8,565 bases of DNA. Source: Egicoccus sp035462025 (lineage in GTDB: Bacteria > Actinomycetota > Nitriliruptoria > Nitriliruptorales > Nitriliruptoraceae). Shown here one piece after another: positions 1 through 7,098 of this stretch. A program made the translations under genes and the position numbers. Position 1 is the stretch's first letter. Each line of letters starts with the position of its first letter. Location of the stretch: the NCBI GenBank assembly GCA_035462025.1, contig DATHUR010000023.1, positions 1 to 8,565 of the forward strand, given 5' to 3'. The notes beneath the pieces were generated by a model. That model did no database searches, was not told where the DNA came from, and was given only the letters and a program-made list of their open reading frames with translations.

Positions 1-1125
<1,125 letters not shown>

Positions 1126-1183
1126 GAGAGTTCTCCGCGGGAGGAGGAAGGAGACCGGCAGGCAACCGCCCACCGGACCCCCA

Positions 1184-1189
1184 ATCGTA
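1184..1189 (-). promoter_or_regulatory. possible -10 element of ino1
   Basis: On the minus strand this reads TACGAT, which fits the TAnnnT pattern of housekeeping -10 elements, about 60 bp before the ino1 GTG. No good -35 box lies at 16-19 bp; the nearest TTGACA-like match (TGGACC) is 21 bp away. It would give ino1 its own transcript separate from glnD. This is weak evidence in GC-rich DNA. Confidence 0.25.
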
Positions 1190-1245
1190 GGCGTCCGGCC
1201 GGGCCCCTGCGGTCCAGCGGGCTGGTGGTGCCACGGCGGACACGC

Positions 1246-3810
1246 TCAGGCGGCGCCGGCCAGTTCCTCGATGGCGCCGGCCACGGCCAGTTGCAGCTCG
1301 TCGAGGTGGTCGGCGTCCAGCGGGTTGCCGTCCGCGTCGCGCACCGAGAACACGTCGACCACCTCGCGTCCGAGCGTCTGGATCCTCGCGACGACGATGT
1401 CGAGTTCCAGTTCGGCCAGGGCGGTCGCGATGGCGTACAGCACGCCGACCCGGTCCATCGTGTGGACCTCGATCGAGGTCGACCGTCCCGCCGGGTCCGC
1501 GTCGACCGTGATGCGGGTGGCGATGTCGTCCGCCGGGGACGGCCGCCACCCCGACGCCCGAGCCTGGCGCAGCACGCGGGCGCGGATCGCGAGCTTCCCC
1601 GCCGCCGCCTCGGCGAGGTCGCCCTCGACCGCGGCCCACCAGGCACCGGCCGCACCCTCGGGTGGCCGCACCTTGAAGGTGTCCACGGCCAGCCCGTCCT
1701 CGCGCGAGAACGCATCCGCCGCCAGGATCGAGCCGCCGTGCAGGGCGACGACACCGGCGACCTTGGCGAACCAGCCCGGGTGGTCGAGCGCGACGACGTC
1801 GAGTTCGTCGATGCGTTCCTCCCCGACGGCGAGGTCCTCGCCCGGCGTGACGCGCGTTCGGACCTCGGTCGGGCCGGGCGTCTGCCGCGCCATCAGCGTG
1901 TGTCGCACGACCGCGCGCGGCGAGACCGAGCGGGCATAGCGGGTCGGCAGCAGCGCGAGGTGCTCGCGGACCGCGGCGGCCTCGGTGCCCAGTTCCGGCG
2001 CCAGGCGTTGGGCCTCGCGCACCGTCTCGACGGCCGCCTCGTGTTCGAGGTCGCGGGCGCTGTTCCCGTCCTGCTCGTCGAGCACGGCATCGACTTTCGT
2101 GATGAGGGTCTGCACCAGCGAACCCGTCCAGGCGCTCCAGGCGGTCGGGCCGGTGGCCTGGCCGTCGGCCGCGGCAAGCAGATGCAAGCACGCCAGCGTC
2201 GACGCATCGCCGACCTCGGCGGCGAGTGCGCGTGCCAGGTCCGGGTCCGTCACGTCGCGCTTCCGGGCCGCGTCGGGGATCAGCAGGTGCAACCGGACCA
2301 GGCGACCCACCAGGTCGACCGTCGCCGGCGACGCGCCCATCCGCGCGGCGATCTTCCGGGCCAGTGGCACGCCGGTGTCGCTGTGCGGCTCGCCCACGGC
2401 CTTGCCGACGTCGTGCAGCAGCACACCCAGCAGCAGGCCTTCCCGGTCCTCGACCAGGCGCAGCGCCTCGGCCGCCCAGGGCTCGCGGCGGACGAGGTCA
2501 CCGAGGTTCGCGGCGGCGTGCCAGGCGTGGCGGTCGAGGGTGTAGCGGTGGTAGGGGTTGCGCTGCGGCCGGCCACGCACCACCTCCCACTCGGGCAGCA
2601 TCGCCGTCAGCAGCCCCACGTCGTCGAGTTCGGCCAGCGCCGGGATCATGACGCTGCCCCGCCACAGCACGCGGACGAACCGCTCGCGCTGCGTGTCGGT
2701 CCAGGCCCAACCCGCTCCTCCGTCCTCGACACGCCGGCGCAGCCGTGCCGCGCTGCCGCGCTCGAGCACCGCGCCGGTGTCCGCGAGCGCCGCGAGCACC
2801 CGCGTCGGCACCTCGGTCGTGTCGAGGTCGAACCCGTCGGGCAGTCGCAGCACCCCGTCGACCAGTTCGAACCCGTCGTGCTCGCGCTCGGTCGGGCGCC
2901 GGCGCCGCCGCGCACCGCGGGCGAGGTCGGCGTCGATCAGTGACCACGCCCGCCGGTGGACGTGGTCGATGACCCGCGCCGCCAGGATCAGCTCGCGCAA
3001 CAGTTCGTGGGCCGCGAGGTGGTGCTCGTCGCGGTCGACGAACCCGAGCCGCCCCGCGACGGCGTCCTGCATCTCGAGCCGCAGCACCTCGCTCTTGACC
3101 GGCGCGGACGTGGCCCGCGCGCCCACCTCGAGGTGCAGCGCCACGCGGGCCGCCAGCAGCCGCTCGCGGGCCTGCACGAGGCGGGGCCGGTCGGCGGCGC
3201 CGAGGTAGCCGGCCGGCACGAGCGGATCGAGGCCGCTGACACCGACCAGGGCCGCCGCCGCCCACGACAACGACTGGACGTCACGCAGCCCACCGGCACC
3301 GTTCTTGAGATCGGGCTCGATCGCCTCGGCGGCGTCGCCCGCCTTCCGCTTGCGGTCCGCGTCGGCGCGCCGCAGTGACTCGAGGAACTTGTGCGGTCGC
3401 TGACGCAGCCGCCGCAGCACCTCGACCTGCACCAGGTGCGCCAGCCCGCGGTCACCGCAGACGGTGCGCAACTCGAGCATCGAGGTCGCCGTGTCGACGT
3501 CGTCGACCGCGCCGATCGCCTCGCGCCGGTTGCGCACCGCGTAACCGACGCTCAGGCCCGCATCCCACAGCGGATAGACGATCTGGCGCACCACGAACTC
3601 GAGCGCCTGCTTCTCGAGCTTGTCGTGGAGCAGCAGCAGGTCGACGTCCGAACCCGGGCACAGCTCGCGCCGGCCGTAGCCACCGACCGCGACCACCGCG
3701 AGGCGGTGGGAGTCGAGCACCGGCGCGGCGAGCGCCGCCAGTGCCTCGTCGACGGCGTCGCTCCACGCCTCGCACCACGCACGGCCCGGTGGCGGACCGT
3801 CGCTCCGCAA
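1246..3810 (-). CDS. glnD: PII nucleotidyltransferase / deuridylylating (deadenylylating) enzyme GlnD
   Basis: Modifies PII at its T-loop tyrosine when nitrogen is scarce and removes the group when glutamine is plentiful. Proteobacterial enzymes transfer UMP, whereas those studied in Streptomyces and Corynebacterium transfer AMP. Counting from TTG (854 residues), the nucleotidyltransferase domain has GGYGRREL (43-50) and catalytic GSDVD (53-57). A conserved DLKNGAGGLRDVQ block follows (167-179). The HD hydrolase domain has H428, HDVGK (466-470) and H508. Two ACT domains begin near 669 and 778. All domains are present at normal length. TTG 3810 is the first conventional start in the open frame, but it has a poor ribosome binding site. 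The frame stays open back to the glnB stop, and upstream codons encode a GlnD-like stretch (AARLKQRGE), so the true start may be upstream at a rare codon (ATC 3888 or 3900, CTG 3831). glnB precedes it by 102 nt. Confidence 0.95.
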   Translation of the reverse strand: MRSDGPPPGRAWCEAWSDAVDEALAALAAPVLDSHRLAVVAVGGYGRRELCPGSDVDLLLLHDKLEKQALEFVVRQIVYPLWDAGLSVGYAVRNRREAIGAVDDVDTATSMLELRTVCGDRGLAHLVQVEVLRRLRQRPHKFLESLRRADADRKRKAGDAAEAIEPDLKNGAGGLRDVQSLSWAAAALVGVSGLDPLVPAGYLGAADRPRLVQARERLLAARVALHLEVGARATSAPVKSEVLRLEMQDAVAGRLGFVDRDEHHLAAHELLRELILAARVIDHVHRRAWSLIDADLARGARRRRRPTEREHDGFELVDGVLRLPDGFDLDTTEVPTRVLAALADTGAVLERGSAARLRRRVEDGGAGWAWTDTQRERFVRVLWRGSVMIPALAELDDVGLLTAMLPEWEVVRGRPQRNPYHRYTLDRHAWHAAANLGDLVRREPWAAEALRLVEDREGLLLGVLLHDVGKAVGEPHSDTGVPLARKIAARMGASPATVDLVGRLVRLHLLIPDAARKRDVTDPDLARALAAEVGDASTLACLHLLAAADGQATGPTAWSAWTGSLVQTLITKVDAVLDEQDGNSARDLEHEAAVETVREAQRLAPELGTEAAAVREHLALLPTRYARSVSPRAVVRHTLMARQTPGPTEVRTRVTPGEDLAVGEERIDELDVVALDHPGWFAKVAGVVALHGGSILAADAFSREDGLAVDTFKVRPPEGAAGAWWAAVEGDLAEAAAGKLAIRARVLRQARASGWRPSPADDIATRITVDADPAGRSTSIEVHTMDRVGVLYAIATALAELELDIVVARIQTLGREVVDVFSVRDADGNPLDADHLDELQLAVAGAIEELAGAA

Positions 3811-3912
3811 CGCCTCGCCGCGCTGTTTCAGGCGTGCGGCGACCGCCGCGGCGGCCTGCCGCGGCGGTTCGGCTGCGTCGAGGGCGATGGAGGGCTCGAT
3901 GGGGACGCGCGT

Positions 3913-4251
3913 CTAGATCGCGTCGCCGTCGCGCTCCCCGGTCCGGATGCGCACGATCGAGTCCACCGACGTGACGAAGACCTTGCCGTCACCGACCTGT
4001 CCGGTCTGTGCGTGCTTCACCACGGTGTCGACGATCTCGCCCGCCTGCGCGTCCGAGCTCAGGATCTCGAGCTTGACCTTCGGCACGAACTCCACCGTGT
4101 ACTCCGCACCGCGGTAGACCTCGGTGTGACCGCGCTGGCGGCCGTAGCCCCGCACCTCCGTCACCGTCAGGCCCTGGATGCCCAGGTCCTGCAGCGCCTC
4201 CTTGACCTCGTCGAGCTTGTGGGGCTTCACGATCGCCGTGACGAGCTTCAC
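3913..4251 (-). CDS. glnB: nitrogen regulatory protein PII
   Basis: Small trimeric signal protein that senses ATP/ADP and 2-oxoglutarate and controls nitrogen assimilation partners. It has 112 residues, the standard PII length. It begins KLVTAIVKPHKLDEVKEAL and carries the T-loop signature GYGRQRGHTEVYRGAEY (35-51), whose Tyr51 is the residue modified by GlnD. The second signature, TGQVGDGKVFV, falls at 83-93, and the protein ends in the usual RIRTGE...DAI. GTG at 4251 is chosen because AGAGGAGG lies 5-6 nt upstream and it gives the canonical N-terminus; a longer reading from 4320 adds a non-homologous stretch. The modifying enzyme glnD follows in the same reading frame. The usual neighbour, ammonium transporter amtB, is absent. 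A GlnR-like operator and a hairpin lie upstream. It could equally be named glnK; the sequence alone does not separate the two names. Confidence 0.97.
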   Translation of the reverse strand: MKLVTAIVKPHKLDEVKEALQDLGIQGLTVTEVRGYGRQRGHTEVYRGAEYTVEFVPKVKLEILSSDAQAGEIVDTVVKHAQTGQVGDGKVFVTSVDSIVRIRTGERDGDAI

Positions 4252-4267
4252 GTCGTCCTCCTCTGCC

Positions 4268-4288
4268 GGGGTCGCGGTCGGCGACCCC
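4268..4288 (-). promoter_or_regulatory. perfect hairpin in the glnB leader, next to the ribosome binding site
   Basis: GGGGTCGC and GCGACCCC are perfect 8-bp complementary arms around a 5-nt loop. In the transcript the stem ends a few nt before the glnB ribosome binding site (about 4257-4264). No U-run follows, so it is not an intrinsic terminator. It could stabilise the message or affect ribosome access, or it may be chance pairing in GC-rich DNA. Confidence 0.4.
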
Positions 4289-4363
4289 CTCGAGACCAGG
4301 TGACGGCCAACGCTCGCCACCGTCCGCGTACCTGTCGCGGTCGCGGCAGCATCGTGGAGGGCG

Positions 4364-4401
4364 GTGTCCCACCCGTGTCACCTCCGTTTCGTCCGCGTTA
4401 A
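4364..4401 (-). promoter_or_regulatory. GlnR-like operator upstream of glnB
   Basis: Read on the minus strand the sequence is TTAAC-n6-GAAAC-n6-GACAC-n6-GACAC, four half-sites at exact 11-bp intervals (plus-strand positions 4397-4401, 4386-4390, 4375-4379 and 4364-4368). The Streptomyces GlnR consensus is gTnAC-n6-GaAAC repeated twice. The first pair matches nine of ten positions and the second pair is weaker but keeps the AC of each half-site. It lies 112 nt before the glnB start and overlaps the stop codon of the FIST gene. GlnR is the nitrogen regulator of many actinomycetes and is known to control amtB-glnK-glnD. The spacing and the target gene make a GlnR site plausible. I cannot see glnR itself. 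Confidence 0.55.
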
Positions 4402-5546
4402 GCGTGGAACGTGAGCAGGCTGGCGGTGTAGCCGTGCAGGTGCGAGCGGCCGCCGACCGGGCCGAGTTCGCCTGCGCAGAACGCGCCGGCGACCGCACCC
4501 CCGAGCGACGCCTCGACCGCCCGGACGTCGTGGTCGGGCGCGCCGAACAGACCGCGCCCGCGGCCCGTGCAGGTGAACAGCAACGTGCCCGCTGCCGGCG
4601 CCATGCCGGCGAGCGTCGCCGCGAGGTCGGCCGACGCGGTCACGGCGTCGCGAACCTGGAACTGGATCGTCTGCCCGACCCGCGGAAGGTCGCCGACCGT
4701 GACGCTGCCACGCTCGGGGTCGATGGCCAGCACCCCCCGGACCAGGAAGTCGCCGGTCGTGTAGGCGTCGCGAACCTCGTCGACGACCAACCCGACCTGC
4801 AGGCCGCCGAGTTCGAGCAGGTCGCGTTCCTCGGCGTCGAGCGAGGCCAGCACCTCCTGCAGTCGTGCGGCCGCCGGCACGCCGCCGAGTTCGAGGATCC
4901 GGTTGCGGTCGACCGCCGTGACCGTCAGCGGCTCGCCGACCGGCCGGCACCCCTGCGAGACCGCTGCACTCGCGTTGAGGCCGCGCAGGACCACGCCGAC
5001 GGCACCGTCGTCGTGCACCACCCCGTCGAGGAGGAAGCGGCTGGCACCGGCGCCGCCGGTCACCGCGCCGCCGGTCAGCGTCGCTGCGTCGCCGCGCTCG
5101 TCGAGCCTGACCGCCACCTCGGCCGCGGGGAAGGACAGGGCATCGGCCAGGACCAGCACGACGTCGCTCGCGCCGGTGTCCGGCCAGCCGGCGACGGCCA
5201 TCCGCTCGTCGCGCGACGCGACCGTCCACGCCCGGAACGGATGCAGCTCGGCACCGGGGAGCCGCGCACCCCAGACGACGACGCCCGGGCCCGACTCGAT
5301 CTCCTCGCCGGGACCCACCACGCCCTGTGCGACGGCCCCGACCAGGACGCCCGGCTCGAGACGCGCCTCGACGGCGAGCCCGATCCCCTCGAGGTCGCCG
5401 GCGTGCTCGGGGCGCACGAAGGCTACCGCCAGGTCGCACACGTCACCGAGCGCCGCAGCCACCGCGTCCGCCGCCTCGGCGGCCGCCAGCGGACCCTCCG
5501 AGGTCCGCGACAGCGACGCGACCACGCGCAACGCCGGCCCCTCCAT
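4398..5546 (-). CDS. FIST-domain sensory protein
   Basis: FIST (FIST_N plus FIST_C) proteins are predicted intracellular sensors of small ligands, often encoded near chemotaxis or c-di-GMP signalling genes. The 382 residues match the family's usual length. The N-terminal part (about 35-210) has the pattern DLAVAFVRPEHAGDLEG followed by VLVGAVAQGVVGPGEEIE. The C-terminal domain (about 220-370) has VGQTIQFQVRDA, LLFTCTGRGRGLFG and the highly typical AFCAGELGPVGGRSHLHGYT. No signal peptide or membrane segment is seen, so it is cytoplasmic. ATG 5546 is chosen because homology begins just after it; an upstream extension to 5615 is Arg/Trp-rich and unlike the family. Only a weak GGTGGG lies ahead of it. 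Its stop overlaps the glnB operator. It is divergent from the exported-protein/diguanylate-cyclase pair across a 430-bp gap. The ligand is unknown. Confidence 0.88.
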   Translation of the reverse strand: MEGPALRVVASLSRTSEGPLAAAEAADAVAAALGDVCDLAVAFVRPEHAGDLEGIGLAVEARLEPGVLVGAVAQGVVGPGEEIESGPGVVVWGARLPGAELHPFRAWTVASRDERMAVAGWPDTGASDVVLVLADALSFPAAEVAVRLDERGDAATLTGGAVTGGAGASRFLLDGVVHDDGAVGVVLRGLNASAAVSQGCRPVGEPLTVTAVDRNRILELGGVPAAARLQEVLASLDAEERDLLELGGLQVGLVVDEVRDAYTTGDFLVRGVLAIDPERGSVTVGDLPRVGQTIQFQVRDAVTASADLAATLAGMAPAAGTLLFTCTGRGRGLFGAPDHDVRAVEASLGGAVAGAFCAGELGPVGGRSHLHGYTASLLTFHA

Positions 5547-5560
5547 GGTGTGGTCCCACC

Positions 5561-5589
5561 AGCCTAGGGGTGCGGCAGGACGAGGCCAG
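5561..5589 (-). promoter_or_regulatory. possible promoter of the FIST gene
   Basis: The minus strand reads CTGGCC (5589-5584), a 17-bp spacer, then TAGGCT (5566-5561), a TAnnnT -10 element. The -35 box matches TTGACA at only three positions. Transcription would start near 5554, leaving a very short leader before ATG 5546, which would fit the weak ribosome binding site. Confidence 0.35.
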
Positions 5590-5726
5590 CGCTCTGCGTC
5601 GTGCGATCGACGCACGTACGGGCACGGATGCGGCGACGGACGCGTTGAATCAGCTGTGGCGGTCTGCCCCTGACTGCCAGTGCGCGCCGATCTTCACGCC
5701 CGACGCCCCATCGGGTGGCGCGCCAC
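5567..5726. other. gene-free intergenic stretch with several stem-loops
   Basis: No reading frame here looks coding. Complementary arms are TGCGTCG/CGACGCA (5595-5601 and 5608-5614), TGGCGGTC/GACTGCCA (5657-5664 and 5672-5679, one G-U pair, 7-nt loop), CCCGA/TCGGG (5699-5703 and 5711-5715) and the perfect 12-bp palindrome GTGGCGCGCCAC (5715-5726). The palindrome could also be a protein-binding site. Individually these can arise by chance in GC-rich DNA, but they lead straight into the stronger hairpins downstream. No clear plus-strand promoter was found. Confidence 0.4.
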
Positions 5727-5836
5727 GTGAGCATCAGCCCTTCCCCCAAGGGCCGCTCACACGCCGGTCGACGCCGTGCCCCGCGCGTCCCGGCTTGAAC
5801 GGACCCCCGGCTCCCCAGCCGGGGGTCCGTTTCGTT
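5727..5836 (+). ncRNA. candidate small RNA with two C-rich-loop hairpins (6C-like)
   Basis: The first element is a nested hairpin. The outer stem is GTGAGC/GCTCAC (5727-5732, 5755-5760) and an asymmetric internal loop is ATCA against C. The inner stem is GCCCTT/AAGGGC (5737-5742, 5748-5753), closed by a CCCCC loop. After a 37-nt linker comes a 15-bp terminator stem with a CCCC loop. Two stable hairpins with C-rich loops, the second a terminator, in about 110 nt is the layout of the actinobacterial 6C RNA (B11 in Mycobacterium tuberculosis), a trans-acting regulator that pairs through its C-rich loops with G-rich mRNA sites. The structure is seen directly; the 6C assignment rests on memory of the family and is not proven. 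The neighbours differ from those of mycobacterial 6C. It could instead be an attenuator leader for the downstream operon. The 5' end is a guess, since no promoter was recognised. Confidence 0.45.
5798..5836 (+). terminator. strong intrinsic terminator, no gene ending before it
   Basis: AACGGACCCCCGGCT (5798-5812) and AGCCGGGGGTCCGTT (5817-5831) form a perfect 15-bp stem with a CCCC loop. The T-enriched tail GTTTCGTT follows on the plus strand; the minus-strand side lacks a comparable run, so the direction is plus. No protein gene on the plus strand ends upstream in this window, which implies a non-coding transcript or an attenuator. Confidence 0.75.
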
Positions 5837-5854
5837 GGCGCGACCCCGCCGGGC

Positions 5855-5880
5855 GGACAGGGACGAATGTCCTAATGGAC
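5855..5880. repeat. alternating GGAC/GTCC inverted repeats, possible operator
   Basis: After a GGAC at 5855-5858 the sequence reads GGAC-GAAT-GTCC-TAAT-GGAC (5861-5880), three 4-mers of alternating orientation at 8-bp steps separated by A/T-rich tetramers, which are unusual in this DNA. It lies between the terminator and the plus-strand operon, about 100 bp before its likely start codon. It could be a regulator binding site or part of the promoter. The remaining bases to 5976 show no recognisable site other than purine-rich runs before candidate start codons. Confidence 0.35.
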
Positions 5881-5976
5881 GCTCAAGTCGCCACCACCCC
5901 CGGCCGACGAGTACGGCACGACGCACCACGTCGAGACGGCGGACGACGCGTGTCGACGACGACGACGGGGGGACCA

Positions 5977-7098
5977 GTGACCGGCACCCGGCCCACGCGA
6001 GCGCGGCAGCTGACCGCGGTCGCGGTCCTGTCGTTGCTGCTCGCGGCCCTGCCCGCCACCGCGTGGGCCGACCACGGCGACCGCGGACGCGGCGACGGCG
6101 GACGCGAAAGCCGCGGCCAGTTCGACCGTCAGCGCGACGGGGGCGAACCCCGCATGCGGCTCGACACCGGGGCCGCACGCCTCGGATTCCGTGACGACAC
6201 GGCCCGCGACGACGACCACCGCGATCGCGACGGTCGTTGGGCCACGGAGCGGCGCGAGGCGCGCCAGGACCGCGACCGCCGTGACCGGGACCGCGACGAG
6301 CCACGCCGTCGAGCCGAACGGGACGATGACGACGGGGGCTTCGTCAGCGCCGCCAGCGTGCAGGTCGGCCGCGACCGGTCTCGTGACGAGGCGCGTGAGG
6401 ACCAGCGCCGGTCCGACCGCCGCGCCAAGGAGCAGGCGGAACAGGCCCGGCAGCAGCAGGCCCGCGAACGCGAGGAGGCCCGGGCCAGCGCAGCACGCGA
6501 GCGCCAGGAGGCCGAGGAGCGGGCCGCCCGCGAACGCCGTGCGGAGCGCGCCGACCGCCAGAGCCGGCTCGAACTCGATCGGCTGATCTGGGGCGCGAGC
6601 ACCGAGGCACAGCGCCAGGCCGACGAACTCGAGCGCGACCTGCGCCGCTGGCTCGAGACGCCGGCCGACGAGGGCACCGCGGACGAACCGAGCGTCACGC
6701 CCGACCAGGAACCGCAGCAGGACGAGGCGGAGGTCGCGACTTCGGTAGCGGCGCCACCTCCCCCACCGGCGGACGCACCTGCCGAACCCACCGCCGTGAC
6801 CGCCGCTCCCGATTCGCAGACGCCGGTCGCCGCCCCGGCGGAGAGCGACCTGCTCACCCACGAGCGGAGTGTCGTCGACCGCACCTTCCGCGCCGGCGGC
6901 GCGCTCCTGCGCGACACCGGCCGCGCGGTGGTCTCGGCCATCCCGCCCCGGGCACGCACCTTCTCGATCCCGCTCGGCCTCGTCGCCGCACTCGGCGGCT
7001 ACCTCGTGGTCCAGCGCCGGTTCCGCCCGGGCGTGCTGCCGATGTCCGCGGCAGCGGTGCCGGATCAGGAGGGCGCGCGTGAGCGCCACCGCCTCTGA
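5977..7098 (+). CDS. unrecognised exported Arg/Asp-rich coiled-coil protein with C-terminal membrane anchor
   Basis: I do not recognise a family. From GTG 5977 the 373 residues begin with a good signal peptide: RARQ n-region, hydrophobic core about 12-27, and AxA cleavage after AWA (29-31). Next is a stretch (32-120) dominated by Arg, Asp and Gly. A predicted coiled coil rich in Arg, Glu, Ala and Gln follows (about 135-228). Then comes a Pro/Ala/Glu linker (229-290) including PPPPP near 260-264. A hydrophobic segment (about 329-345) precedes QRRFR, fitting a single membrane span with a short cytoplasmic tail. GTG 5977 has GGGGGGA upstream; GTG 5950 and ATG 5875 are alternatives. Reading from 5776 would run through the terminator and is unlikely. 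It overlaps the diguanylate cyclase gene by 20 bp, so the two are probably co-translated. It may scaffold, sense or regulate for the cyclase, but that is inference from position only. Confidence 0.75.
   Translation: MTGTRPTRARQLTAVAVLSLLLAALPATAWADHGDRGRGDGGRESRGQFDRQRDGGEPRMRLDTGAARLGFRDDTARDDDHRDRDGRWATERREARQDRDRRDRDRDEPRRRAERDDDDGGFVSAASVQVGRDRSRDEAREDQRRSDRRAKEQAEQARQQQAREREEARASAARERQEAEERAARERRAERADRQSRLELDRLIWGASTEAQRQADELERDLRRWLETPADEGTADEPSVTPDQEPQQDEAEVATSVAAPPPPPADAPAEPTAVTAAPDSQTPVAAPAESDLLTHERSVVDRTFRAGGALLRDTGRAVVSAIPPRARTFSIPLGLVAALGGYLVVQRRFRPGVLPMSAAAVPDQEGARERHRL

Noticed and set aside
1126..1245. Terminator between glnD and ino1
   Set aside because: Only short or long-range GC pairings are present (for example CCAG/CTGG and the CCGGCCGG palindrome), with no U-run, so no terminator is called.
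1225..2943. Plus-strand open frame of 572 codons opposite glnD
   Set aside because: It lies antisense to the well-supported glnD and has no family signature or good ribosome binding site; long antisense frames are normal at this G+C.
5564..5734. Small minus-strand frame of 56 codons from an ATG with a purine-rich run upstream
   Set aside because: Its product is Arg-rich without any motif, and it would run through the possible FIST promoter. It is probably a chance frame within the structured region.
5727..5798. Short plus-strand frame GTG to TGA (23 codons), ending just before the terminator
   Set aside because: The GTG lies inside the hairpin arm and has no ribosome binding site. The Arg-rich product has no likeness I trust, although a leader peptide cannot be fully excluded.
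5640..5835. tRNA or known riboswitch (c-di-GMP GEMM, c-di-AMP, cobalamin) in the intergenic region
   Set aside because: No cloverleaf can be folded around the TTCAA-like bits, and the conserved core sequences I know for these riboswitches are absent.
5776..5976. Start of the exported protein at 5776
   Set aside because: Translation from there would pass through the terminator hairpin and give an N-terminus without a signal peptide at its front; GTG 5977 gives a proper one.
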